Source of the DNA: Polaromonas sp047303325 | Lineage (GTDB): Bacteria; Pseudomonadota; Gammaproteobacteria; Burkholderiales; Burkholderiaceae_C | Direction of reading: 5' to 3' | Length of the DNA stretch: 64,000 bases | Assembly: GCF_047303325.1 (NCBI RefSeq) | Contig: NZ_JBKBEX010000001.1 | Coordinates: 315,233 to 379,232 of the forward strand | Part shown: in pieces, positions 1-7,935 of the stretch | How the letters are laid out: the number at the start of each line of letters is the position of its first letter | Numbering within the stretch: the stretch's first letter is position 1 | Notes under the pieces: generated by a model | The model's input: only the letters and a program-made list of their open reading frames with translations | Told to the model about the DNA's origin: nothing | Database searches by the model: none | Position numbers and translations under genes: made by a program

Positions 1-1
1 C

Positions 2-2317
2 GACGAGGTCTACAAAGCCTCCATCCTGGCGGCACGCACCCTGATCGAAAAAGACCCCGACTACACCTATGCCACCGCGCGCCTGCTGATGCACACCATC
101 CGCCGCGAAGTGCTGGGCGAGGAAGTCACCCAGGCGGACATGGCCGTGCGCTATGCCGAATACTTCCCGCAGTTCATCGCCAAGGGCGTGCAAAACGAGC
201 TGCTCGACGAAAAGCTGCAGCAGTTCGACCTGGCCCGCCTGGGCGCCGCGCTCAAGCCCGAGCGCGACCTGAAGTTCGACTACCTCGGCCTGCAGACCCT
301 GTTTGACCGCTATTTCCTGCACGTGCGCAAGCAGCGCATCGAGCTGCCCCAGGCTTTCTTCATGCGCGTGGCCATGGGCCTGTCGCTCAACGAGATCGAC
401 CGCGAAGAGCGCGCCATCGAGTTCTACGAGATTCTGTCGTCCTTCGACTTCATGTCGAGCACGCCCACTCTGTTCAACGCCGGCACCCTGCGCTCGCAGC
501 TGTCGTCCTGCTATCTGACCACGGTCGCCGACGACCTGGGCGGCATCTACGACGCCATCAAGGAAAACGCCCTGCTGTCCAAATTCGCAGGCGGCCTTGG
601 CAACGACTGGACGCCCGTGCGCGCCCTGGGCGCTCACATCAAGGGTACCAACGGCGAATCGCAAGGCGTGGTGCCTTTCCTGAAAGTCGTCAACGACACG
701 GCGGTCGCCGTCAACCAGGGCGGCAAGCGCAAGGGCGCCGTCTGCGCCTACCTGGAAACCTGGCACCTGGACATCGAAGAGTTTCTGGAACTGCGCAAGA
801 ACACCGGCGACGACCGCCGCCGCACGCACGACATGAACACCGCCAACTGGATTCCCGACCTCTTCATGCGCCGCGTGATGGAAAAAGGCAGCTGGACCCT
901 GTTCTCGCCGTCCGACACGCCCGACCTGCACGACAAGTTCGGCAAGGATTTCGAGAAAATCTACACCGCTTACGAAGCCAAGGCCGAGCGCGGCGAGATC
1001 AAGCCGTCCCGCAAGGTGCAGGCCACCGATATGTGGCGCAAGATGCTGTCCATGCTGTTTGAAACCGGCCATCCCTGGATCACCTTCAAGGACGCCTGCA
1101 ACGTGCGCTCGCCGCAGCAGCACGCCGGCGTCGTGCACTCCTCCAACCTGTGCACCGAGATCACGCTCAACACCAGCGACACCGAAACCGCCGTCTGCAA
1201 CCTCGGCTCCGTCAACCTGGTCCAGCACCTGAAGGACGGCGCGGTCGACCACGAGAAGCTCAAGAAGACCATCACCACGGCCATGCGCATGCTGGACAAC
1301 GTGATCGACATCAATTACTACGCCGTCAAGAAGGCCCGCGACTCCAACATGCGCCACCGCCCCGTGGGCCTGGGCATCATGGGTTTCCAGGATTGCCTGT
1401 ATGAGCTGCGCGTGCCTTACGCCTCCCAGGAAGCCGTCGAGTTCGCCGACAAGTCCATGGAAGCCGTCTGCTACCACGCCTACTGGGCCTCCACCGAGCT
1501 GGCCAAAGAGCGCGGCAAGTACGCCAGCTACAAGGGCTCGCTCTGGGACAAGGGCATCCTGCCGCTGGACACGCTGGACATGCTGGCCGAGCAGCGCGGC
1601 GGCTATGTCGAGATCGACCGTTCCGCCACGCTGGACTGGGAAGCCCTGCGCAAGAAGATCGCCAAGGACGGTATGCGCAACTCCAACTGCGTCGCCATCG
1701 CCCCGACCGCCACCATCTCCAACATCATCGGCGTGGATGCCTGCATCGAGCCCTGCTTCGGCAACCTCTCGGTCAAGTCCAACCTGTCCGGCGAATTCAC
1801 GGTCATCAACCACTACCTGGTGCGCGACCTCAAGCGCCTGAACCTGTGGGACGACGTGATGGTGGTGGACCTCAAGCACTTTGACGGCTCCCTGCGCCCC
1901 ATCGACCGCGTACCCCAGGACGTCAAGGCGCTGTACGCCACGGCGTTTGAAATCGAAACCTCCTGGATCGTCGAAGCGGCGGCGCGCCGCCAGAAATGGA
2001 TAGACCAGGCCCAGTCGCTCAATATCTATATGGCGGGCGCCTCGGGCAAGAAGCTGGACGACACCTACAAGCTAGCCTGGTTGCGCGGCCTCAAGACCAC
2101 TTACTACCTGCGCACCCAGAGCGCGACGCACGCCGAGAAATCGACCGTGACCGCGGGCAAAATGAACTCGGTGTCATCCGGCCCCGCGCCCGCGAGCAGC
2201 GGCATGAGCGCGCTCGAAGCGGCGGCCGCCGCGGCGCAGGCGCAGATGAATGCAACGCCCGCCACCGACATCAAGTTCTGTGCGATCGATGACCCGGGAT
2301 GCGAGGCCTGCCAATAA
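2..2317 (+). CDS. nrdA: Class Ia ribonucleotide reductase, large (alpha) subunit; 5' end outside window
   Basis: Reduces ribonucleoside diphosphates to deoxyribonucleotides together with NrdB. The frame is open from base 2 and 771 residues are visible; the N-terminal ATP-cone region lies outside the window. Seen: SSCYL with the first redox cysteine (codon 509-511), NLCTEI with the thiyl-radical cysteine and its glutamate (1151-1153), VCNLGS with the second redox cysteine (1196-1198), PTATISNIIG, and a C-terminal CEAC pair that in this family re-reduces the active site. The final ~50 residues before that tail are Ala/Ser-rich linker, as expected for a mobile tail. nrdB follows 133 bp downstream. 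The identity is clear. Confidence 0.97.
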   Translation, partial: DEVYKASILAARTLIEKDPDYTYATARLLMHTIRREVLGEEVTQADMAVRYAEYFPQFIAKGVQNELLDEKLQQFDLARLGAALKPERDLKFDYLGLQTLFDRYFLHVRKQRIELPQAFFMRVAMGLSLNEIDREERAIEFYEILSSFDFMSSTPTLFNAGTLRSQLSSCYLTTVADDLGGIYDAIKENALLSKFAGGLGNDWTPVRALGAHIKGTNGESQGVVPFLKVVNDTAVAVNQGGKRKGAVCAYLETWHLDIEEFLELRKNTGDDRRRTHDMNTANWIPDLFMRRVMEKGSWTLFSPSDTPDLHDKFGKDFEKIYTAYEAKAERGEIKPSRKVQATDMWRKMLSMLFETGHPWITFKDACNVRSPQQHAGVVHSSNLCTEITLNTSDTETAVCNLGSVNLVQHLKDGAVDHEKLKKTITTAMRMLDNVIDINYYAVKKARDSNMRHRPVGLGIMGFQDCLYELRVPYASQEAVEFADKSMEAVCYHAYWASTELAKERGKYASYKGSLWDKGILPLDTLDMLAEQRGGYVEIDRSATLDWEALRKKIAKDGMRNSNCVAIAPTATISNIIGVDACIEPCFGNLSVKSNLSGEFTVINHYLVRDLKRLNLWDDVMVVDLKHFDGSLRPIDRVPQDVKALYATAFEIETSWIVEAAARRQKWIDQAQSLNIYMAGASGKKLDDTYKLAWLRGLKTTYYLRTQSATHAEKSTVTAGKMNSVSSGPAPASSGMSALEAAAAAAQAQMNATPATDIKFCAIDDPGCEACQ

Positions 2318-2400
2318 AAAAACACCGGATCGCGCGGCCACCCGGTCGCACGATTCGATGTATATGAGCAACACAATTTTGTAGCGATGTGAATGAACAC

Positions 2401-2429
2401 TTTTCATTTTGTATCGCTGCTTTCATAAT
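2401..2429 (+). promoter_or_regulatory. Candidate sigma70 promoter for nrdB
   Basis: TTTTCA (2401-2406) and CATAAT (2424-2429) are separated by exactly 17 bases and lie 22 bases before the nrdB start. The surrounding 60 bases are AT-rich compared with the rest of the window. This suggests nrdB can be transcribed separately from nrdA. It is inferred from sequence match only; read-through from nrdA is equally possible because no convincing terminator follows nrdA. Confidence 0.4.
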
Positions 2430-2450
2430 CCCACAGTATTGGAAACCTCT

Positions 2451-3677
2451 ATGTTGACCTGGGACGAAGAAGTCAAACCATCGTTGCAAACACCTCAGAA
2501 CAGCGGCTCGCCCGAAGGCCGCTCGATGGAACTTCCGCCTCTTTCTTTTAACGCCGCCGAGCAACCCCAGGCGCAAGTGCGCATGCTCAACGACGGCGCC
2601 TTCACACCTGCGCAAGCTGCGGCCCCTTCGGCTCCTGTCTCTGCCGAACCCGCCAAGGCGCAGCGCGTCAAAGCCTCCGACAAGCGCATCATCAACGGCC
2701 AGACCGACGTCAACCAGCTGGTGCCCTTCAAATACAAATGGGCCTGGGAAAAATACCTCGCCACCTGCGCCAACCACTGGATGCCGCAGGAAGTGAACAT
2801 GACGCGCGACATCGCACTCTGGAAAGACCCGAACGGCCTGACCGAGGACGAACGCCGCCTGGTCAAGCGCAACCTCGGTTTCTTCGTGACCGCCGACTCG
2901 CTGGCCGCCAACAACATCGTGCTGGGCACCTACCGCCACATCACGGCGCCTGAGTGCCGCCAGTTCCTGTTGCGCCAGGCTTTCGAGGAAGCCATCCACA
3001 CCCATGCCTACCAGTACATCACCGAGTCGCTGGGGCTGGACGAAAGCGAGATCTTCAACGCCTACAACGAAGTCCAGTCCATCAAGGACAAGGACCAGTT
3101 CCTGATCCCTTTCATTGAAGTCATCTCCAACCCGCACTTCAAGACCGGCACGCCCGAAGCCGACCAGACCCTGCTCAAGTCGCTGATCGTCTTCGCCTGC
3201 CTGATGGAGGGCTTGTTCTTCTACGTCGGCTTCACGCAGATTCTCGCCCTGGGCCGCCAGAACAAGATGACCGGCGCCGCCGAGCAGTACCAGTACATCC
3301 TGCGCGACGAGTCCATGCACTGCAATTTCGGCATCGACCTGATCAACCAGCTGAAGCTGGAAAACCCGCACCTCTGGACGGCGGAGTTCAAGGCCGAGAT
3401 CAAGGCCCTGTTCATGAAGGCCGTCGAACTGGAATACCGCTACGCTGAAGACACCATGCCGCGCGGCGTGCTCGGCCTGAACGCCTCCATGTTCAAGGGC
3501 TACCTGCGCTACATCGCCAATCGCCGCGCCACGCAGATCGGACTTGAAACTCTCTTCCCCAACGAGGAGAATCCATTCCCGTGGATGAGCGAAATGATCG
3601 ACCTGAAAAAAGAACGCAACTTCTTTGAAACCCGCGTGATTGAGTACCAGTCCGGTGGTGCCCTTTCCTGGGATTGA
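2451..3677 (+). CDS. nrdB: Class Ia ribonucleotide reductase, small (beta) subunit
   Basis: Carries the diiron-tyrosyl radical cofactor needed by NrdA. 408 residues from ATG 2451; an upstream in-frame ATG at 2409 is rejected because the family begins MLTWDEE and the upstream codons overlap the promoter candidate. The first ~60 residues are a Pro/Ala/Ser-rich extension; the ferritin-like helical core follows. The stretch EEAIHTHAYQY contains the Glu-x-x-His iron ligands and, four residues after the His, the radical tyrosine. The LKSLIVFACLMEGLFFY and DESMHCNFG segments supply the second Glu and Glu-x-x-His ligands. It pairs with nrdA immediately upstream. Confidence 0.97.
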   Translation: MLTWDEEVKPSLQTPQNSGSPEGRSMELPPLSFNAAEQPQAQVRMLNDGAFTPAQAAAPSAPVSAEPAKAQRVKASDKRIINGQTDVNQLVPFKYKWAWEKYLATCANHWMPQEVNMTRDIALWKDPNGLTEDERRLVKRNLGFFVTADSLAANNIVLGTYRHITAPECRQFLLRQAFEEAIHTHAYQYITESLGLDESEIFNAYNEVQSIKDKDQFLIPFIEVISNPHFKTGTPEADQTLLKSLIVFACLMEGLFFYVGFTQILALGRQNKMTGAAEQYQYILRDESMHCNFGIDLINQLKLENPHLWTAEFKAEIKALFMKAVELEYRYAEDTMPRGVLGLNASMFKGYLRYIANRRATQIGLETLFPNEENPFPWMSEMIDLKKERNFFETRVIEYQSGGALSWD

Positions 3678-3873
3678 TTGAACAAGACGCGCAACACAAG
3701 CCGACAATGATTTCTAGAATTGCAACGACCAACGACAGCACCGCAGAGTGCGCGCTGGGCTTTGCTCCTGTGTTCGCGGCGCTGGGACCGGTTTATCCGG
3801 GGCCCAACGCCGTGAATCGCTTTACGTACTCCAACCGTGAAGTGCTCTTTGCAACGTGATCAAGGAGAAAACT

Positions 3874-4347
3874 ATGGCAACTGCGAAAAAAACTGCGGCT
3901 AAAAAAGCTGCTCCGAAGAAGGCTCCTGCTAAAAAGGCAGCAGCTAAGAAGGCTCCTGCTAAAAAAGTAGCAGCGAAAAAAGCTCCGGCTAAAAAAGCTC
4001 CAGCGAAAAAAGTAGCGGCCAAGAAGCCAGCTGCGAAAAAATCGCCAGCGAAAAAGCCAGCAGCCAAGAAGGTAGCGGCCAAGAAGCCAGCGGCGAAGAA
4101 AGCCGCAGCGAAAAAGCCAGCAGCCAAGAAGGCCGCGAAAAAGGTAGCGAAGAAACCAGCGGCCAAGAAAGCTGCTGCGAAGAAGCCTGCCGCCAAGAAA
4201 GCAGCGAAAAAGCCCGCTGCGAAGAAAGCCGCGAAAAAACCTGCTGCCAAAGCTGCGAAAGCACCCGCTGCAGCGGCTGCCCCTGCGGCTCAGACTACTC
4301 TGAACCCGCAAGCTGCCTGGCCGTTTCCGACTGCCAGCAAGCCGTAA
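3874..4347 (+). CDS. Histone H1-like lysine/alanine-rich DNA-binding protein
   Basis: 157 residues, almost entirely tandem variants of AAKKPAAKK and AKKAPAKK, followed by a short non-repetitive tail ending in PFPTASKP. Such proteins (H1/HctB/AlgP-like, common in Burkholderiales) are nucleoid-associated and bind DNA through their Lys-rich tails. ATG 3874 is chosen because AAGGAG (3862-3867) sits 6 bases before it; an in-frame GTG at 3856 would overlap that ribosome-binding site. Codons are GCT/AAA-rich and the gene is visibly less GC-rich than its neighbours. The 196 bases upstream contain no other gene. A strong terminator follows. Repeat number is likely to vary between strains (inference). 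Confidence 0.85.
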   Translation: MATAKKTAAKKAAPKKAPAKKAAAKKAPAKKVAAKKAPAKKAPAKKVAAKKPAAKKSPAKKPAAKKVAAKKPAAKKAAAKKPAAKKAAKKVAKKPAAKKAAAKKPAAKKAAKKPAAKKAAKKPAAKAAKAPAAAAAPAAQTTLNPQAAWPFPTASKP

Positions 4348-4369
4348 GCAGTAAGGTAATTCTGCTTAG

Positions 4370-4400
4370 AGCCCGATATCGAAAGATGTCGGGCTTTTTT
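4370..4400 (+). terminator. Rho-independent terminator of the H1-like gene
   Basis: An 11-bp stem (AGCCCGATATC / GATGTCGGGCT, one G-T wobble) with a GAAA loop is followed directly by six T. It begins 23 bases after the stop codon. Confidence 0.9.
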
Positions 4401-4441
4401 CATGTCTGCCCCGCTCCTCCACGCCCGCCATCATCCCGCCC

Positions 4442-4789
4442 ATGCGACTGCCTGACCTTGCCTTTCTGCGGATAGAAAAGAACGGTGACGTGCTGGTCGA
4501 CGTGCACGTGGTACCGAATGCCGCCAAAACCCAGGCTGTGGGCCTGCACGGCGAAGCCGGCCACCAGGCGCTGCGCCTGCGGCTGCAGGCACCGCCGGTG
4601 GATGGCAAAGCCAACCAGGCACTCGTGAAATGGCTGGCCGGCTGCCTCGGTGTTCCGCAGCAGGCGGTCACGCTGGCGCGCGGGGAAACATCCAGGCGCA
4701 AGCAGCTGCGCGTGAATGCCGCGGCGGCTGGCTGCGCCACCTGGGATGAGCTGGTGAAAGCGTTGGGCGAAGACCACCCACCCGCCTGA
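4442..4789 (+). CDS. DUF167 (YggU-family) protein
   Basis: 115-residue conserved protein of unknown function. Seen: the family core DVHVVPNAAKTQAVGLHG, then LRLRLQAPPVDGKANQALVKWLA (the PPVDGKAN motif is diagnostic of DUF167) and a Lys/Arg segment SRRKQLRV. Start ATG 4442; there is no strong ribosome-binding site, and CATCAT lies 7 bases upstream. It converges on the minus-strand kinase gene, with only 10 bp between the stop codons. Confidence 0.85.
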   Translation: MRLPDLAFLRIEKNGDVLVDVHVVPNAAKTQAVGLHGEAGHQALRLRLQAPPVDGKANQALVKWLAGCLGVPQQAVTLARGETSRRKQLRVNAAAAGCATWDELVKALGEDHPPA

Positions 4790-4799
4790 GCAACGGCCC

Positions 4800-5702
4800 T
4801 TAAGCCGCGATTTGTTCGGCCGACAGCGTGTAGTTCTGGCCACCGCGCGTCGCGATCTTGAGCGCACCGACCCGGTTGCCCAACGCGGCGCAGCGCGCCA
4901 GCGGCCAACCCTGCTCCAGACCGAACAGCAGCGCCCCGCGAAAGGCGTCGCCGCAGCCGGTTGGATCCACCACGGCCTCGGCCTTTACGGGCGGCACCAG
5001 GGTTTTTTCGCCGTCTATCCAGACTTCGCAGCCTTCGGCGCCCAAGGTCACCACCAGGCCCTGCACGCGTCGCGACAATTCAGCGCAGGACAAACCAGTG
5101 CGGTCGCAGAGCATCTTGGCTTCGTAGTCGTTCACTGTCACCCAGGTCGCCAGTTCGACGAAATGCGCGAGTTCCTTGCCGTCGAACATGGGCAGGCCCT
5201 GGCCCGGGTCGAACACAAAGGGAATGCCGGCGGCCTTGAACTGCTCGGCATGCTGCAGCATGGCGTCGCGGCCGTCGGGCGAAATGATGCCCAGCTTGAT
5301 GTCGCCGCGCGCCGTGATGCGGGTCACATGGGCCTGCATCATCGCGCCGGGATGGAAAGCCGTGATCTGGTTGTTGTCGCGGTCGGTCATGATCATGGCC
5401 TGCGCGGTGTAGGTGTCGCCGACCTGGCGCACGAACTCAGTGCTGATGCCCAGCCTCTTCATGCGCTCCACATACTCGGCGCCGTCGCTGCCGACCGTCG
5501 CCATGGGCAGGGCCGTGCCGCCCAGCTGCCGCAGGCTGTAGGCGATGTTGCCGGCGCAGCCGCCGAATTCGCGGCGCAGCGCTGGCACCAGGAAGGACAC
5601 ATTGAGGATGTGCAGCTGGTCGGGCAGGATCTGCTCGGAAAAGCGCCCCTCGAAAGTCATGATGGTGTCAAACGCCAGGGAACCACAGATAACAGCAGAC
5701 AT
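4800..5702 (-). CDS. PfkB-family carbohydrate/nucleoside kinase
   Basis: 300-residue sugar or nucleoside kinase. Seen: N-terminal GSLAFDTIM; GGCAGNIAYSLRQLGG (PfkB signature 1, substrate pocket) near residues 45-60; and VDPTGCGDAFRGALLFGL (signature 2) with the catalytic Asp and anion hole near residue 250. Start ATG 5702 is preferred over a TTG six codons upstream. Family members in this neighbourhood are often called adenosine kinase or ribokinase, but the sequence alone does not settle the substrate. It starts 18 bp after the DUF3426 gene on the same strand, so the two are probably co-transcribed. Confidence 0.85.
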   Translation of the reverse strand: MSAVICGSLAFDTIMTFEGRFSEQILPDQLHILNVSFLVPALRREFGGCAGNIAYSLRQLGGTALPMATVGSDGAEYVERMKRLGISTEFVRQVGDTYTAQAMIMTDRDNNQITAFHPGAMMQAHVTRITARGDIKLGIISPDGRDAMLQHAEQFKAAGIPFVFDPGQGLPMFDGKELAHFVELATWVTVNDYEAKMLCDRTGLSCAELSRRVQGLVVTLGAEGCEVWIDGEKTLVPPVKAEAVVDPTGCGDAFRGALLFGLEQGWPLARCAALGNRVGALKIATRGGQNYTLSAEQIAA

Positions 5703-5720
5703 TGATTTTTCTCGTTTCAA

Positions 5721-6857
5721 TCAGGGATAAAAAGCCAGGACACGGTAGCCCGCCACCCGCAGGGGTCCGGCCGCCAAAGTGGAGGAAGAGGAAGAGGAAG
5801 AGGAAGGGGACGACGCGGCAGCCGCATCACCCGAGACTTTCATGATGACCAACCCCGCCAGTTCGGACTGGGCCCCCAGCGTCACAGCCTTGGCACCGAA
5901 CTGGGCCGGCGCCAGGACGCGGCGCACCACGGCCTGGTCCTGGGTGTCGGTCAGGGTCACCTCCAGCGAGGGCATTTCCAGTGCCGCCACGCCGGTGTTC
6001 TTGAGGGTGAAGCTCAGGCGGTAAGCGTCGGGGGCGATGCGGTTGAAGGTGGAGCTGTCGATCACCAGCGCCTCGATATGGCGGGGCGGGCGGATTTCAC
6101 AGCGCAACGGGCCGCATAAGGCCTGCAGCGCCGGAAGCAGCCGCGGCTCCAGCGCGGCCAGCATGTCCCGCTGCTGGACAGCCCACTGGGCCACCAGCGT
6201 GGCCAGCAGCAGCAGGGACAGCAGGGACAGCGACAGGCGCGTCAGCGGTTTTCGCCAGAAGGCCTTGCGCCGCGCATCCCGCACAAAGGACACGTCATGT
6301 TCCACCGGCCGCCCCGGCATGCCGGAATCCACGTCCGAATAAGCGAAGCTGGAATCGTCCTCGACGGTCTGGCGAACCATGGCCGGCTGACGCGGCAAGG
6401 GCGCCTCGGCAGGCAGCGATTCGGCGGGCAGCTCCAGCGGATCGTGCTGGCGTTCCTGCTGCGCCTGCTTCCAGCGCACGGGGTCGAAGTCGGCGGCGCT
6501 GTCCTGGGCGTCGTCCCAGCCGGGGCTGGACGGTCGCAGCGGCATTCTGTCGGCAAACGAGCGGGCTGGCGCCCATTCCTGCCGGGGCGGCTCCACCGGC
6601 GGATCCGCCACGGGCAGGCTTTGGGGCTCGGTGGGACGGTCGAATTCCGGTGGGGGCTCGGGGGCGGCGGCCAGCGCGGCCGTTGCCAGGGGTGCGGGCG
6701 CGGTGAGCGAGGACATATCGCGCGGCAGCAGATGGGCCGACGCATCGAACACTTCAGCGCAATGGCCGCATCGCACCCAGCCTTGTGAGACTTTGAGTTG
6801 GTCGGTCACGACTTTGAACATCGTGCCGCATGCGGGACAGCGCGTAATCAGGCTCAT
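5721..6857 (-). CDS. MJ0042-type zinc-ribbon / DUF3426 membrane protein
   Basis: 378 residues of unknown function. Residues 1-40 form a zinc ribbon with CPACGTMF and CGHCAEVF cysteine pairs (MJ0042 family). A long Pro-rich charged linker follows, then one membrane helix (LSLSLLSLLLLATLVAQW, about residue 215-235) and a C-terminal DUF3426 domain expected on the far side of the membrane. Near the C-terminus a Ser8 run is encoded by four perfect AGGAAG hexamers (5783-5806 on the plus strand), a site prone to length change without frameshift. ATG 6857 follows TACAAT by 10 bases. Downstream of prmA and upstream of the PfkB gene on the same strand. Confidence 0.85.
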   Translation of the reverse strand: MSLITRCPACGTMFKVVTDQLKVSQGWVRCGHCAEVFDASAHLLPRDMSSLTAPAPLATAALAAAPEPPPEFDRPTEPQSLPVADPPVEPPRQEWAPARSFADRMPLRPSSPGWDDAQDSAADFDPVRWKQAQQERQHDPLELPAESLPAEAPLPRQPAMVRQTVEDDSSFAYSDVDSGMPGRPVEHDVSFVRDARRKAFWRKPLTRLSLSLLSLLLLATLVAQWAVQQRDMLAALEPRLLPALQALCGPLRCEIRPPRHIEALVIDSSTFNRIAPDAYRLSFTLKNTGVAALEMPSLEVTLTDTQDQAVVRRVLAPAQFGAKAVTLGAQSELAGLVIMKVSGDAAAASSPSSSSSSSSTLAAGPLRVAGYRVLAFYP

Positions 6858-6867
6858 TTAGCGCTGT

Positions 6868-6873
6868 ATTGTA
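6868..6873 (-). promoter_or_regulatory. -10-like hexamer before the DUF3426 gene
   Basis: TACAAT on the minus strand, 10 bases before the ATG; no Shine-Dalgarno sequence lies between. One of twelve similar arrangements in the window. Confidence 0.35.
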
Positions 6874-6909
6874 GGGGCCGCGACCCGCGTTGACGCCCCG
6901 CGAGACGGC

Positions 6910-7794
6910 CTAGAAGCCGGCGGTCATCAGGATCCAGCCCTCTTGCGCATCATGCACCTTGAGCTGGCAATAGGGGGCGTAGGCCTGCTTGAGCTCGTCG
7001 GCCTGGCGCTCCAGGATGCCGGCGAGCACCAGGTGCCCGCCTTTCTCGACGTGGGAACACAGCAGGGGCGCCAGCACCTTGAGCGGCGTGGCCAGGATGT
7101 TGGCCAGCACGGTGCGGTACTGGCCGGACGCCTTCTCGGGCAAGCCCGCCTTGAGCGCCACATGGTTGGCCTCGGCATTGGCCAGCGTCGACTCGACGGC
7201 AGCCGGATCGATGTCGACGGCGTCAATATCGACCGCCCCGAACTTCGCCGCGCCAATGGCCAGGATGCCCGAGCCGCAGCCGTAGTCGAGTACACGGCCC
7301 AGGTCTTGCCCGGCGCGACCTGCGATCCAGCGCAGGCACATGCGGGTGGTCGGGTGCGTGCCCGTTCCGAAAGCCAGGCCCGGGTCCAGGCGAATCACCT
7401 GTTTGGCCTCAGCAGGCGGCTCGTGCCAGGTCGGCACGATCCAGAATTCGGGCGTGATGTCCACGGGCGAAAACTGCGACTGGGTCAGGCGCACCCAGTC
7501 CTGCTCGGGCACGGGCTGGATGGCGACGACGCGGCAACCCGCAAAGAAGTCCTGCACCGCCAGCACCTTGGCCGCATCGCGCGCCAGGGCCTCGGTGGCA
7601 AACAGCGACACGATGCGGGAGCGCTCCCAACCCGCCTTGGGCGGCGGCATGTCGGGCTCGCCGAACAGGGCCTGCTCCGCCGGGGTCTGCGCGTCGGCGT
7701 CTTCCACCGACACGCTGAGCGCATCGAGCGCGTCCAACGCTTCGCTGAGCGTTTCCACCTCGTCGACAGGGGCCAGCAGGATCAGTTCAAACAT
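6910..7794 (-). CDS. prmA: Ribosomal protein L11 methyltransferase
   Basis: Trimethylates ribosomal protein L11 using S-adenosylmethionine. 294 residues, normal family length. The N-terminal third is the L11-recognition domain (MFELILLAPVDEVE start). The catalytic domain has FGTGTHPTTRMCL, the SAM motif DYGCGSGILAIGA (about residue 163-175), an acidic VDIDPAAVE, and TVLANILATPL (the post-I motif). It is the third gene after accB-accC on the minus strand, an order usual in beta- and gammaproteobacteria, but it is separated from accC by a palindromic repeat. Confidence 0.96.
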   Translation of the reverse strand: MFELILLAPVDEVETLSEALDALDALSVSVEDADAQTPAEQALFGEPDMPPPKAGWERSRIVSLFATEALARDAAKVLAVQDFFAGCRVVAIQPVPEQDWVRLTQSQFSPVDITPEFWIVPTWHEPPAEAKQVIRLDPGLAFGTGTHPTTRMCLRWIAGRAGQDLGRVLDYGCGSGILAIGAAKFGAVDIDAVDIDPAAVESTLANAEANHVALKAGLPEKASGQYRTVLANILATPLKVLAPLLCSHVEKGGHLVLAGILERQADELKQAYAPYCQLKVHDAQEGWILMTAGF

Positions 7795-7848
7795 CGGTTA
7801 TTGCCTCGCGCGAGCTGTACGCCGAGGCGCACAGGTATTAATCAAGCA

Positions 7849-7935
7849 GGGGCCGCGGAACCGGCTTTGCCGGGCCGCAGGCGCAGCGACCCCCTCGGGG
7901 ACAGAGAGCTACACGAAGTGAGCGACCGTGGGGGG
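7849..7935 (+). repeat. Dispersed palindromic repeat, copy 1 (accC-prmA spacer)
   Basis: Contains, in order, GGGGCCGCGG, the small hairpin CCGGCTTTGCCGG, GCCGCAGGCG, CCCCCTCGGGG, GCTACACGAAGTGAGC and CGTGGGGGG. The same blocks recur at 56518-56612 (inverted) and 56633-56719. It ends just at the accC stop codon. Such intergenic repeats with internal hairpins are REP-like; the function is not visible from sequence. Confidence 0.8.

Noticed and set aside
2318..2450. Possible NrdR boxes in the nrdA-nrdB spacer
   Set aside because: Two ACAC-containing segments occur, but neither is a good palindrome and their 26-bp spacing does not match the usual NrdR pair.
3874..4347. CRISPR-like or satellite array
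   Set aside because: The periodicity comes from Lys/Ala codon repeats in an intact coding frame with a ribosome-binding site; there are no spacer-repeat units.
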